Shown: piece after piece, positions 51,936 to 63,213 of the stretch | Layout: every line of letters begins with the position of its first letter | Numbering within the stretch: the stretch's first letter is position 1 | NCBI RefSeq assembly: GCF_029690065.1 | Contig: NZ_CP121463.1 | Location: 62,001 to 126,000, forward strand | Source: Arthrobacter sp. Y-9 | Lineage (GTDB): Bacteria > Actinomycetota > Actinomycetes > Actinomycetales > Micrococcaceae | DNA length: 64,000 nt | Direction of reading: 5' to 3' | The notes under the pieces: generated by a model | What the model was told of the DNA's origin: nothing | The model's input: only the letters and a program-made list of their open reading frames with translations | Databases searched by the model: none | Program-made: the position numbers and the translations under genes

Positions 51936-52899
51936 GCCGGTGAACGGCCCGGCGTCGACCGGCGCCGGGGGCGGCAGCTCGCGCGCCGGACGCCTGCGCG
52001 TCGGAGTGATCGGCGCCGGGAAGGTCGGCGCGGTGCTCGGAGCCGCCCTGCGCTCGGCGGAACACCAGGTCTCCGGGGTGGCGGCGGTGTCCGAGGCGAG
52101 CCGGGAGCGGGCCGAGAACCTGCTGCCGGGCGTCCCGGTGCTGGAACCGGGCGAGATCGTCGCCGGGAGTGACCTGGTCCTCCTGGCCGTGCCGGACGAC
52201 GTGCTCGGCGAGCTGGTCTCGGGCCTGGCGTCCCTCGGGGCGTGGCGGCCGGGACAGCTCGTGGCGCACACCTCAGGCCGCTTCGGCGTCGGCGTGCTGG
52301 ATCCGGTCCGTGCGGCCGGTGCCATCCCGCTGGCCATCCACCCGGCCATGGCCTTCACCGGACTGAGTCTGGACCTCGGCCGTCTCCAGGACTGTGTCTT
52401 CGGGGTGAGCGCCGATCCGGCCATGCTCCCGATCGCCCAGGCGCTCGTGATCGAGATGGGCGGCGAGCCCGTGGTCATCCCCGAGGAGCAGCGCGTGCTG
52501 TATCACGCGGCCCTCGCGCACGGCTCCAATCACCTCGTCACCCTGGCCTCCCAGGCGGCGCAGGTGCTCCGGGAGATCGGCGTCGCCGACCCGGAGCGCC
52601 TGCTCGGACCGTTGCTCCGCGCGTCGCTGGACAACGCCCTGGCGTCGGGGGAGTCCGCGCTCACCGGACCGGTGTCGCGCGGCGACGCCGGCACCGTGTC
52701 CTCCCATCGTGAGGCGCTGACCGGCCGCGATCGTCTGCTGCGAAACGCCCCGGGCCGCGGTGAGGATCAGGACGCGGTCCCGGGCGACGATATCCTGGAC
52801 TCCTACCTCTCCATGGCCCGTGCCACTCTTCAGCGCGCCGTCCGCCAGGACCGTCTCCGGGCGGATCAGGCCGCGGCGCTGGGTGACGTCCTGGGCTGA
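51928..52899 (+). CDS. Rossmann-fold protein with DUF2520 domain
   Basis: This 323-residue protein has an N-terminal NAD(P)-binding Rossmann domain (VGVIGAGKVGAVLGAAL, about 24-40) and a C-terminal helical DUF2520 domain (about 150-270), with AIHPAMAFTG and HAALAHGSNHLVTLASQA. The fold resembles ketopantoate reductase (PanE) and 6-phosphogluconate dehydrogenase types. Its constant position before panC in actinobacteria suggests a pantothenate or related reductase role, but no activity is proven. The ATG at 51928 has GAGGG at good spacing. GTG at 51922 is possible. Confidence 0.85.
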   Translation: MPEPVNGPASTGAGGGSSRAGRLRVGVIGAGKVGAVLGAALRSAEHQVSGVAAVSEASRERAENLLPGVPVLEPGEIVAGSDLVLLAVPDDVLGELVSGLASLGAWRPGQLVAHTSGRFGVGVLDPVRAAGAIPLAIHPAMAFTGLSLDLGRLQDCVFGVSADPAMLPIAQALVIEMGGEPVVIPEEQRVLYHAALAHGSNHLVTLASQAAQVLREIGVADPERLLGPLLRASLDNALASGESALTGPVSRGDAGTVSSHREALTGRDRLLRNAPGRGEDQDAVPGDDILDSYLSMARATLQRAVRQDRLRADQAAALGDVLG

Positions 52900-52967
52900 G
52901 GGGAGCCCGCAGCACGTCACATCCCTGATCCGGGCCTGCGCCGGAGCAGGCTGAAGAAGAGGTCCTC

Positions 52968-53846
52968 ATGAGCATCGAACTGGTCACCACCAAGGCCGCA
53001 CTCCGTGCCCGCCTGGCGGAGGCGGCGGCGTCGGGGGTCTCCTCGGCCGGGTTCGTGCCCACCATGGGCGCCCTGCACCAGGGCCATGCCACGCTCGCGC
53101 GCCAGGCGGCCCGGGAGAACGATTTCGCCCTCGTCAGCATCTTCGTGAACCCGCTGCAGTTCGGCGAAGCCGTGGACCTGGAGCGCTACCCGCGCACTCT
53201 CGACGCCGACCTCGCCCTGCTGGAGGAGGCCGGCGTGCAGCTCGTCTTCGCCCCCGAGGTGGAGGAGATGTATCCCCTGGGGGAGCCGGGCGTCCGGGTG
53301 ACGGCGGGTCCGCTCGGCGGCAAGTGGGAGGGGGCCTCCCGCCCCGGCCACTTCGACGGCGCGCTCACCGTGGTGTCGAAGCTCCTGCACCTGGCGCACG
53401 CGCCGGTGCCGGTGAACCGGGCGTATTTCGGCCAGAAGGACGCGCAGCAGCTCGCCCTGGTGCAGCAGATGGTCGCCGATCTCGATTTCGACGTGCGGAT
53501 CGTGCCCGTGCCCATCGTCCGGGACGCTGACGGGCTGGCCCTGTCCTCCCGCAACCGCTTCCTGTCGCCCGAGCAGCGCGAATCCGCTCTGGTGCTCTCG
53601 CGGGCGCTGCGGCTCCTGGAGACCCGGGCCGCCGCCCACGAGCCCCTCGACCTCGAGTCCGCCGCCGACCTGGTGCGGTCCGCGCCCGGCGTCGAGCTCG
53701 ATTACTTCGAGGTGGTGGACCCGCGCACGCTCGAGCCCCTGGCGGAGAATTGCGAATTCACCCCGTTCAGGGGTGACGCTCTGGCCATCATTGCGGCTAA
53801 GCTTGGTTCTGTGCGTCTGATCGATAACACACCGCTTTCTGCCTAG
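52968..53846 (+). CDS. panC: Pantothenate synthetase
   Basis: This 292-residue ATP-dependent ligase joins pantoate and beta-alanine. The HIGH-like motif is in [19 protein letters not shown] (about 25-43). [16 protein letters not shown] (about 154-169) and [13 protein letters not shown] (about 189-201) carry the KMSKS-like part. A ribosome-binding site (GAAGAAGAGG, 52951-52960) precedes the ATG. A small hairpin with 7-bp arms (53868-53874 and 53883-53889) follows the stop. Confidence 0.96.
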   Translation: MSIELVTTKAALRARLAEAAASGVSSAGFVPTMGALHQGHATLARQAARENDFALVSIFVNPLQFGEAVDLERYPRTLDADLALLEEAGVQLVFAPEVEEMYPLGEPGVRVTAGPLGGKWEGASRPGHFDGALTVVSKLLHLAHAPVPVNRAYFGQKDAQQLALVQQMVADLDFDVRIVPVPIVRDADGLALSSRNRFLSPEQRESALVLSRALRLLETRAAAHEPLDLESAADLVRSAPGVELDYFEVVDPRTLEPLAENCEFTPFRGDALAIIAAKLGSVRLIDNTPLSA

Positions 53847-54123
53847 GCGAGACCCAGCCTTCCTCCCGGAGTCCTCTGTCAGGGACTCCCTGGAAATGCT
53901 CGGAGTGCGCCATGCGGTGTGCCGGCTTTAGTGGCCCGGCTTCGCCGTGCCCTGATCGCCGTTTCCGCTATCCCTCCCGCTCGGAAGAGCTCTGGTGCCA
54001 GGCCTGTCCTGTCCCCTCTCCCGTCCGGGAAACCACCGTTGCCGGTCCCGCAGCCCGTCGTTCTCCGACGCCGGCGGTCCGGCGGCATCTCGCTCCCCTT
54101 TGATTCACTCGCAAGGACGTGAC

Positions 54124-55623
54124 ATGACCTCCGACATCAAGAACCCTTCCGGCGGGCCGCTCGACGCGCCCGCCGCGTACGACTCGCCGCTCGAGGCCAC
54201 CCTGACCGCACCCGAGCCGGGTGCGCCGGAGAAGCTCTCCCGCGAAGTCGTCGTGATCATCAGCGTCCTCCTGGTCTCCACGTTCACGGTCTTCCTGAAC
54301 GAGACCATTATGAACGTGGCCCTGCCGCGCCTCATGACCGCGCTGGACGTCTCCGAGAGCACGGTCCAGTGGCTCTCCACCGGCTTCATGCTGACCATGG
54401 CCGTGGTCATCCCGACCACGGGCTTCATCCTGGAACGGCTCCGCACGCGGCAGGCGTACTTCCTGGCGATGGGGCTGTTCACCCTGGGCACCGTGATCGC
54501 CGCGGTCGCCCCGGGCTTCGGGGTGCTGCTGCTCGGCCGCGTGGTGCAGGCCACCGGCACGGCCATCATGATGCCGCTGCTCATGACCACCATCCTGACC
54601 CTGGTCCCGATGAACAAGCGCGGCATGGTGATGGGCAACATCACCATCGCGATGTCGGTGGCGCCGGCACTCGGCCCGACCGTGTCCGGGCTGATCCTGG
54701 AGCACTTCGAGTGGCGCTTCATGTTCATCTTCGTGCTGCCGGTGGCCATCGTGGCACTGCTGGTCGGCGCGAAGTACCTGGTGAACGTCGGTGAGCCGGG
54801 CCAGCAGCGTCTGGACATGCTCTCCGTCCTCCTGACCATCCCGGCGTTCGGCGGCGTGGTCTACGGCCTGAGTCAGATCGGCGGCGGCCACGGTGGTCAG
54901 GCGGGTCCCGGTTCCGGCGCCGTCGTGGCGCTGGCCGTGGGCGTGGTCTCCCTGGCTCTGTTCGTCTGGCGTCAGCTGGTCCTCCAGCGGACCGGCGCTC
55001 CGCTCCTGGACCTGCGGGCGTTCAACCACCGGATGTTCACGGTCTCCGTGCTGCTCCTGGTGGTGGCCATGGTCGCCCTGTTCGGCACCGTGATCCTGCT
55101 CCCGCTGTTCCTGCAGAAGGTGCTGGGCGCGGAACCCCTGGTGACCGGTCTGGTGATGCTGCCCGGCGGCCTGGCGATGGGACTTTCCGGTCCCTTCATC
55201 GGCCGCCTGTACGACAAGATCGGCCCGCGCCCGCTGACGGTGACCGGCTCGGCCCTCATGGTGCTGTGCCTGTGGCAGTTCGCCATGATGAACGCGTCGA
55301 CGCCGATCTGGTACGTCACGGTCATCCAGACGGTGCTCAACTTCTCGCTGGCGCTGCTGTTCACCCCGGCGTTCACCAACGGCCTGAACCCGCTGCCGCC
55401 GCAGCTGTACTCGCACGGCTCCGCCATTCTGGGCACGCTCCAGCAGGTGGCCGGCGCTGCCGGCACGGCTCTGCTCGTGGCGCTGTTCGCGGCGGGGACC
55501 GCCCTCCACGGTGATCTGCTGGACGGCACGCGGATCGCGTTCCTGACGGCGGCCGGCGTGGCGGTGTTCGCCGTCGTGCTCTCCGCCATGATGCGCAGGA
55601 CGGAAGGCGCCGGTCACCACTGA
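54124..55623 (+). CDS. DHA2-type MFS multidrug transporter
   Basis: This 499-residue protein has about 14 membrane spans. FLNETIMNVALPRLMTALDV (about 58-77) is the DHA2 motif that begins the first periplasmic loop, and GRVVQATGTAIMMPLL (about 139-154) is the antiporter motif C-like part. Members export drugs, dyes or metabolites against protons. The ATG at 54124 has GGACGTGAC upstream, a weak site. The 277 bp before it, back to panC, contain no recognisable gene. It lies outside the usual panC-lysS order, together with the two hydrolases that follow. Confidence 0.9.
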   Translation: MTSDIKNPSGGPLDAPAAYDSPLEATLTAPEPGAPEKLSREVVVIISVLLVSTFTVFLNETIMNVALPRLMTALDVSESTVQWLSTGFMLTMAVVIPTTGFILERLRTRQAYFLAMGLFTLGTVIAAVAPGFGVLLLGRVVQATGTAIMMPLLMTTILTLVPMNKRGMVMGNITIAMSVAPALGPTVSGLILEHFEWRFMFIFVLPVAIVALLVGAKYLVNVGEPGQQRLDMLSVLLTIPAFGGVVYGLSQIGGGHGGQAGPGSGAVVALAVGVVSLALFVWRQLVLQRTGAPLLDLRAFNHRMFTVSVLLLVVAMVALFGTVILLPLFLQKVLGAEPLVTGLVMLPGGLAMGLSGPFIGRLYDKIGPRPLTVTGSALMVLCLWQFAMMNASTPIWYVTVIQTVLNFSLALLFTPAFTNGLNPLPPQLYSHGSAILGTLQQVAGAAGTALLVALFAAGTALHGDLLDGTRIAFLTAAGVAVFAVVLSAMMRRTEGAGHH

Positions 55624-55652
55624 CCGCGGCCTGCCGCAGGCGTGACGCAGAA

Positions 55653-55688
55653 CCGGCCGTGTCCCCTCAGCTGAGGGGACGCGGCCGG
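55653..55688. terminator. Bidirectional terminator between MFS and hydrolase genes
   Basis: This is a 36-base palindrome (55653-55670 against 55671-55688) with one G-T pair and CAGCTG at the centre. It lies in the 90-bp gap between two converging genes, so it can end transcription from both sides. Confidence 0.75.
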
Positions 55689-55713
55689 TCCGTTCAACTC
55701 GTCGAGCAGGGAG

Positions 55714-56547
55714 TCAGCCCGCGAAGAACTCCGCGAGCGGCTCGATCAGGCGGGCGGGGGCGCGGTTCACGCCGTCGTGGCCGAGACCGGGGATCACGCT
55801 GTACGCGGAGCCGGACAGGACCTCGTGCAGGCGGCCGCATGCGACCCCGAAGTACGCGGGGCTCTTCTCGCCGACCATGATGAGCGTCTCGAGCGGCAGT
55901 TCCAGGAACGGCTCGGCGGACATGTCGGCGGCGATCATGGCCTTGATCTCGCGGACGCCGTTGGGGAGCTGTTCGCGCATCTCCTTGCCGAAGCCGGTGG
56001 TGGCGGTCAGCTTGTTGCCGAGCGTCAGCATGTGCAGCGGCATGCGGGACAGGGCGCCGTGCGGTTCCAGGCCCCGCATCACGATCGCGAGGGCCTTCTC
56101 GGTGTCACCGGCGGCGCGGGCGGCCTCGTACTCGCCGATCCACGGCGCCTGGACGCTGCCGTCGATCGAGACGGCCGGGTCGTAGACGGCCAGGTGATCC
56201 ACGGGGATGCTGCGGGCCGCATGCAGCACGAGGGCGCCGCCGAAGCTGTGGCCGAAGAGGTCGCGCGTGCCGGTGTGCTCGAGCACGGCCTTCAGATCCT
56301 CGACGTCCTGCTCGAGCGAGTAGGAGTCGGTCTGCGGGGTCGACTTGCCCTGGCCACGGCGGTTGAGCACGTGGACCGGCCGCTTCAGCGCCTCGGAGAG
56401 GGCCTTGGCGAATTTGGCGTAGTCGGCGGCGGTGACCAGCGATCCGATCACCACGACGACGCCCGGTCCCGCGGCGTCCTCGCCCCCGGCGTAGGTGTTC
56501 AGTTCCAGCTCGGCACCGTCAGAGGTGCGCACCAACTCACGCTTCAT
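55714..56547 (-). CDS. Alpha/beta hydrolase, first of a tandem pair
   Basis: This 277-residue alpha/beta-fold hydrolase has the nucleophile elbow GHSFGG (about residues 97-102) and the probable catalytic His in IPGLGHDGVN (about 250-259). A cap of helices covers about 130-205. The substrate is not readable; esterase or lactonase activity is typical of the group. It resembles the next gene along its whole length (YDPAVSIDGSVQAPW against YDPAVNIDGSTPVDW), so the pair arose by duplication. It has an ATG start and no membrane or export signal. Confidence 0.88.
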   Translation of the reverse strand: MKRELVRTSDGAELELNTYAGGEDAAGPGVVVVIGSLVTAADYAKFAKALSEALKRPVHVLNRRGQGKSTPQTDSYSLEQDVEDLKAVLEHTGTRDLFGHSFGGALVLHAARSIPVDHLAVYDPAVSIDGSVQAPWIGEYEAARAAGDTEKALAIVMRGLEPHGALSRMPLHMLTLGNKLTATTGFGKEMREQLPNGVREIKAMIAADMSAEPFLELPLETLIMVGEKSPAYFGVACGRLHEVLSGSAYSVIPGLGHDGVNRAPARLIEPLAEFFAG

Positions 56548-56589
56548 GACAAGAGCCTAGCGGAGCAGTCTGGACGAGTCATGAACCCG

Positions 56590-57549
56590 TCAGGCGGCGG
56601 CGTCCGCCGTCCCCCGCTGCGCCGGCTTCCGCTTCCGTCCGCGGTGCTGTTCCTCGCGGGCGCCGTGGACGTGGAACTGGGCGAGGGCGGTGACGAGACG
56701 CTTGCCGACGGCCGGGACGGACCCGTGGACGCAGCGCGGCACCTGGCGCAGCGGACCCGGCACGGAGCCGTGGAGGAGACGTGCCGTCTGCTTGAAGTAC
56801 TCGGGGCTGCGGGCGCCGTAGAAGATGCAGCACTCCTGCGCGATGCCGGCGAAATCCTCGGCGTGGGCCTCCTCTTCCAGGGCCGCTTTCAGCTCCCCGA
56901 CGGAGGCGGGCATGAGCTCCGCGAACAGCTTGTTGGCCTTGGTCCGGCCGAGTGCCCCGAAGAGCAGGCCGAGGATCGGTTCGGGCGCCCGGGAGAGGGC
57001 GGTGCCCGGCAGCATGCCCCGCCGCATGCGCGCCATGGCGCGGGGGACGTCGCCGTCGTTCACCGCCTGGGAGAAGGCCGGCAGCCAGTCCACGGGGGTG
57101 CTGCCGTCGATGTTGACGGCCGGGTCATAGACGGAGAGGCGGGAGACGCCGAGCCCGGAGCCGCTGTGCCGTGCGGCGTTGAGCACCACGGCGCCTCCCA
57201 GCGAGTGTCCCAGCACGTGCTTCGCCCCGGTGTGCCGCAGCACCGCCTCCAGATCGGCGATCTCCAGATCCATGCCGTACTCGGGGCCCTGCTCGGAGGA
57301 CTGGCCGTGTCCCCGGCGGTCGTAGATGTGGACGGACCAGCTGCGGCCGTCGTCCTCGGATTCGAGGGCGGTCACGAAGGCCTGCGCGAAAGGGCGGTAG
57401 AGCGCCGCGGTGAGGAACACCCCGCCGACGACGACGAGGCTCCGGTCCGCGTCCGACTCGCCATAACTGTCCATCGCCAACTCCGCCCCGTCCCCGGCAC
57501 GGACGATGGATTCGGTGCGGGGAACTTCCAGGACCTTCCGGAACTTCAC
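56590..57549 (-). CDS. Alpha/beta hydrolase, second of a tandem pair
   Basis: This 319-residue paralogue of the neighbouring hydrolase has GHSLGG (about 114-119) as nucleophile elbow, RRGHGQSS before it, and a His in VPRCVHGSVP (about 275-284) at the place of the catalytic His. The last 25 residues are basic and unlike the paralogue (REEQHRGRKRKP). It starts at a GTG, 55 bp from the divergent lysS start, so their promoters overlap. The two hydrolases are 42 bp apart and likely co-transcribed. Confidence 0.88.
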   Translation of the reverse strand: MKFRKVLEVPRTESIVRAGDGAELAMDSYGESDADRSLVVVGGVFLTAALYRPFAQAFVTALESEDDGRSWSVHIYDRRGHGQSSEQGPEYGMDLEIADLEAVLRHTGAKHVLGHSLGGAVVLNAARHSGSGLGVSRLSVYDPAVNIDGSTPVDWLPAFSQAVNDGDVPRAMARMRRGMLPGTALSRAPEPILGLLFGALGRTKANKLFAELMPASVGELKAALEEEAHAEDFAGIAQECCIFYGARSPEYFKQTARLLHGSVPGPLRQVPRCVHGSVPAVGKRLVTALAQFHVHGAREEQHRGRKRKPAQRGTADAAA

Positions 57550-57604
57550 GACCCCATGCTAGCGTCCAGGTGGGCAGGCTCTGCGTCACGTAAACTAGGG
57601 GACT

Positions 57605-59116
57605 GTGACTGCTGAAAACCCCACCCCCCATTCCGAGGCCTCCGACGCGAACGAGCAGATGCGGGTTCGCCAGGAAAAGCGCCAGAAGCTGCTCGAGCTC
57701 GGCATGGAGGCGTACCCGGTGGGGGTGGAGCGCACTCACTCGCTGGGCGAGATCCGCGAGAAGTACGCCCACCTGGTGGCCGATGAGACCACCGGCGACG
57801 TCGTGGGCGTCACCGGCCGCGTGGTGTTCGTGCGCAACACCGGCAAGCTCTGCTTCGCCACCCTCCAGGACGGCAACGGCGTCCGCCTCCAGGCCATGCT
57901 GAGCCTGGCCGTGGTGGGCGAGGAGGCCCTCTCCCAGTGGAAGTCCCTCGTGGACCTGGGGGATCACGTCTTCATCAAGGGCGAGGTCATCTCCTCCCGC
58001 CGCGGTGAGCTGTCGATCATGGCCGAGTCCTGGCGGATGGCCTCCAAGGCCCTGCGCCCGCTGCCCGTGCTGCACGCCGGCCTGAACGAGGAGACCCGCG
58101 TCCGTCAGCGGTACGTCGACCTCCTGGTCCGCGACGAGGCGCGCCAGATGGTCTACACCCGCGCGTCGATCACGCGGTCCATCCGCGAGACGCTCAACCG
58201 CCACGGCTACGTGGAGGTGGAGACCCCGATCCTCAACCTGGTCCACGGCGGCGCCTCTGCCCGTCCGTTCGAGACGCACCTCAACGCCTTCGACCAGAAG
58301 ATGACCCTGCGCATCGCCACGGAGCTGTATTTGAAGCGCGCCGTGGTCGGCGGAATCGAACGCGTCTATGACATGGGACGCGTCTTCCGGAATGAAGGTG
58401 TCGATTCCACGCACAGCCCGGAATTCACCACCCTGGAATGCTATGAGGCCTGGGCGGATCAATTCGTCATGGCCGAACGGATGAAAGAGATCATCCTGGA
58501 CGCCGCCGATGCAATTGGCGCCGGCCGGGTGATCCAGACGGAGGCCGGCGAAATCGACCTCGGTGGGGAATGGGCGTGGCTCGGTGTGTATCCGGGTCTC
58601 TCCAGCGCCGTCGGTCAGGAAATCACCCCGGACACCACGGAAGATGAACTGCGCGCTATCGCCGAAAAGCACGGCGTGAAGATCGACCCCGCATGGGGTG
58701 CGGAAAAACTCGTGGTGGAGCTTTTCGGGGAGATCGTGGAACCGACTCTGCTGAATCCGACTTTCGTCTACGATTACCCGCCCTCTGCCCAGCCCCTGGC
58801 CCGTCCGCACCGCGAGGACGGCCGGCTGATCGAGGCCTGGGATCTGATCATCGGCGGCATGGAACGCGGCACCGCGTTCTCCGAATTGATCGACCCCGTC
58901 ATTCAGCGTGAGCGCCTGACGGAGCAGTCCCGTCTGGCCGCGGCCGGCGACGTCGAGGCCATGCAGCTGGACGAGGACTTCCTCCGCGCCCTCGAATACG
59001 GCGCCCCGCCCATGGGCGGCATCGGTCTCGGCGTGGACCGCCTGGTGATGCTTTTCACGGGAGCCGGAATCCGCGAGACGATTCTCTTCCCCCTGCTCAA
59101 GCCAGAGGCGAACTGA
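57605..59116 (+). CDS. lysS: Lysyl-tRNA synthetase (class II)
   Basis: This 503-residue synthetase has an OB-fold anticodon domain (about 65-165) and a class II catalytic core, with motif 2 MGRVFRNEGVDSTHSPEF (about 259-276) and motif 3 GGIGLGVDRLVML (about 477-489). It starts at a GTG. TAAACT lies eight bases upstream and AGGGGA is too close to the start to be a normal site. Codon use becomes less GC-rich from about 58,325 to the end, unlike the first third, which could reflect recombination. Confidence 0.97.
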   Translation: MTAENPTPHSEASDANEQMRVRQEKRQKLLELGMEAYPVGVERTHSLGEIREKYAHLVADETTGDVVGVTGRVVFVRNTGKLCFATLQDGNGVRLQAMLSLAVVGEEALSQWKSLVDLGDHVFIKGEVISSRRGELSIMAESWRMASKALRPLPVLHAGLNEETRVRQRYVDLLVRDEARQMVYTRASITRSIRETLNRHGYVEVETPILNLVHGGASARPFETHLNAFDQKMTLRIATELYLKRAVVGGIERVYDMGRVFRNEGVDSTHSPEFTTLECYEAWADQFVMAERMKEIILDAADAIGAGRVIQTEAGEIDLGGEWAWLGVYPGLSSAVGQEITPDTTEDELRAIAEKHGVKIDPAWGAEKLVVELFGEIVEPTLLNPTFVYDYPPSAQPLARPHREDGRLIEAWDLIIGGMERGTAFSELIDPVIQRERLTEQSRLAAAGDVEAMQLDEDFLRALEYGAPPMGGIGLGVDRLVMLFTGAGIRETILFPLLKPEAN

Positions 59117-59117
59117 T

Positions 59118-59309
59118 ATGGAATACATCGCCGTTCTTCTCCCGTCCCTCGTGGTCGGTCTGCTGTTCTGGTTCGCGATCCGCGCATTGCTGAATGCGGA
59201 CCGTTCCGAGCGTGAGGCCCTGGCCAAGGCGGAAGAAGAGTGGGACGCCAAGGCAAAGAATAACGACGGTGAATCAGGTGCTTCTGCGAATAATTCGGGT
59301 ACTGACTAA
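59118..59309 (+). CDS. Small single-span membrane protein after lysS
   Basis: This 63-residue protein has one N-terminal membrane span (about 4-28, ending RALLN) and a charged, Asn/Glu-rich C-terminal half. It starts one base after the lysS stop codon region and is certainly co-transcribed with it. Small genes of this type between lysS and lsr2 are found in relatives. No function is known. Confidence 0.75.
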   Translation: MEYIAVLLPSLVVGLLFWFAIRALLNADRSEREALAKAEEEWDAKAKNNDGESGASANNSGTD

Positions 59310-59318
59310 TCCGGATTA

Positions 59319-59347
59319 TTGACTCGGTGAAACGATTCGGACATACT
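59319..59347 (+). promoter_or_regulatory. Sigma-A-type promoter of lsr2
   Basis: The -35 box TTGACT (59319-59324) and the -10 box CATACT (59342-59347) are separated by 17 bp. The predicted start near 59354 gives a leader of about 65 nt. This is the best vegetative promoter match that I see in the window. Confidence 0.75.
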
Positions 59348-59418
59348 CTAGTGCGGGGGCGCAGCCAATACGGGTCGTAAGACCTGCTTAAACCACCACA
59401 CGATGGGAGCCATACTCC

Positions 59419-59742
59419 ATGGCACAGCGAGTCAAAATCATTCTTGTCGACGACGTCGACGGCGGCGTAGCCGATGAAACCATCCGCTTCGGGCTGGATG
59501 GAAACAACTATGAGATTGATCTCTCCGCTGAAAATGCTCAGAAGTTCCGGGGCGCTTTTGAGGAATACATCACCGTCGCCCGCCGGGTGACCAGCACCAC
59601 CCGCACTCCGAAGCGCGCCGCGGCGAAGGGTCAGGACACCGCCCAGATCCGCAAGTGGGCTCAGGAGAACGGCTACAAGGTCAGCTCCCGCGGCCGCGTG
59701 CACGCCGACATCATCGAGGCGTACCACAAGGCCAACAGCTGA
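59419..59742 (+). CDS. lsr2: Lsr2 nucleoid-associated protein
   Basis: This 107-residue actinobacterial xenogeneic silencer binds AT-rich DNA and bridges it. The N-terminal dimerisation part includes VKIILVDDVDGGVADETIRFGL (given here in pieces by its ends VKIILVDD and DETIRFGLDG). The C-terminal DNA-binding part contains the AT-hook-like RGR (about 94-96, in VSSRGRVHADI). It has its own strong promoter and a terminator, so it is expressed independently of lysS and clpC. Confidence 0.96.
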   Translation: MAQRVKIILVDDVDGGVADETIRFGLDGNNYEIDLSAENAQKFRGAFEEYITVARRVTSTTRTPKRAAAKGQDTAQIRKWAQENGYKVSSRGRVHADIIEAYHKANS

Positions 59743-59764
59743 TTTCAGGAGAGCTACGGTTTCG

Positions 59765-59799
59765 CGGCCGGTCCGGACTTCCCAGTCCCGGGCCGGCCG
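59765..59799 (+). terminator. Terminator after lsr2
   Basis: CGGCCGGTCC (59765-59774) and GGGCCGGCCG (59790-59799) form a 10-bp stem with one G-T pair, followed by TTTCC. It lies 23 bp after the lsr2 stop. Confidence 0.75.
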
Positions 59800-59907
59800 T
59801 TTCCGTGTCCGCGCAAGACGGGTGATTCCCCCTCTGGCGAACACGCCCCACAAGCCGCTGGTCCGCACGTAGCATCTAATTACGTCGTATCTGAGGAGTG
59901 TGGCGAA

Positions 59908-62445
<2,538 letters not shown>

Positions 62446-62484
62446 GGCCCGCAGCACCGTGTAACTGAACACCACGCATGACTG

Positions 62485-62524
62485 AAGGCCGACGACGGCG
62501 GGGAGACCCGCCGTCGTCGGCCTT
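62485..62524 (+). terminator. Terminator after clpC with GAGA tetraloop
   Basis: Perfect 18-bp arms (62485-62502 and 62507-62524) enclose a GAGA loop of the GNRA type. A T follows the three of the arm end, giving TTTC. It is 40 bp after the clpC stop. Confidence 0.85.
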
Positions 62525-62582
62525 TCGCATGTCCGGATGTCCACCCTGCGTCGCAGGTTCCGGGCACGGCCGCGTCAGCCCC

Positions 62583-62594
62583 TACGATGGAGGA
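62583..62594 (+). promoter_or_regulatory. TACGAT box and Shine-Dalgarno before the GNAT gene
   Basis: TACGAT (62583-62588), GGAGGA (62589-62594) and the ATG (62595) are directly adjacent. Either the TACGAT box gives a leaderless mRNA, or transcription begins upstream and GGAGGA, though too near the ATG, is the ribosome site. Confidence 0.4.
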
Positions 62595-63107
62595 ATGCCA
62601 GCAGCCGACTTCACGCTCCGCCCCGCACGCACCTCCGACGTCCCGGGGATCAAGCGACTCGTGGCGCCGCTGGCTGAGGAGCGCATCCTCATGGCCAAGG
62701 AGACGGTCGCCTATTACGAGGGCATCCAGGAACTGCGCGTCGCCGAGTCCTCCGAGGGCGAGCTGATCGGTTGCGGCGCCCTCCACGTCATGTGGGAGGA
62801 CCTCGCCGAGATCCGCACCCTCGCCGCCGCGGACAGCTGGCGGGGCAGGGGCGTGGGCCACGCCCTCGTCAAGCGCCTCCTGGACGAGGCCCGTGCTCTC
62901 GGGGTCAGCCGGGTGTTCTGCCTGACGTTCGAGGTCGATTTCTTCCAGCGCCACGGGTTCGAGGTCATGGCGGACCAGAGCGCCGTCGATCCGGCCGTCT
63001 ACGCGGAGCTGCTGCGCTCCCATGACGAGGGCGTCGCCGAGTTCCTGGACCTCGCCCGGGTCAAGCCCAACACCCTGGGCAACACCCGCATGATCCGCCG
63101 TCTCTGA
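62595..63107 (+). CDS. GNAT family N-acetyltransferase, ArgA-like (amino-acid N-acetyltransferase)
   Basis: This 170-residue acetyltransferase has the acetyl-CoA-binding motif DSWRGRGVGHALVKRLL (about 77-93) and begins FTLRPARTSDVPGIKRLV, as in the stand-alone glutamate N-acetyltransferases of actinobacteria. It is the likely first enzyme of arginine synthesis, although other amino-group acceptors cannot be excluded. The late VFCLTFEVDFFQRHGFE is typical of this branch. The ATG at 62595 is used. It follows clpC and its terminator. Confidence 0.85.
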   Translation: MPAADFTLRPARTSDVPGIKRLVAPLAEERILMAKETVAYYEGIQELRVAESSEGELIGCGALHVMWEDLAEIRTLAAADSWRGRGVGHALVKRLLDEARALGVSRVFCLTFEVDFFQRHGFEVMADQSAVDPAVYAELLRSHDEGVAEFLDLARVKPNTLGNTRMIRRL

Positions 63108-63213
63108 GCTTCACGGGCAACCCCCAGGAGGCTTCGAGCCCGTCCCTCTACCGTGCCCCGGGCACTGGTAGTAGGGTCACAATGAGGCGCTCCGAGACAA
63201 GGCAGGTAGTCCC

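Noticed and set aside
53847-54123. Small gene between panC and the MFS gene
   Set aside because: Short frames of 63-69 codons on both strands lack ribosome-binding sites and are Pro/Arg/Ser-rich. Only a weak hairpin (53868-53889) is supported.
59300-59418. tRNA-like or riboswitch-like sequence in the lsr2 leader
   Set aside because: No cloverleaf arms or T-loop consensus can be formed. A promoter and short leader explain the region.
59836-59842. ClgR operator upstream of clpC
   Set aside because: Only one half-site (GGCGAAC) is visible, and the partner half at the required distance is missing. Mentioned in the clpC entry, not listed as a site.
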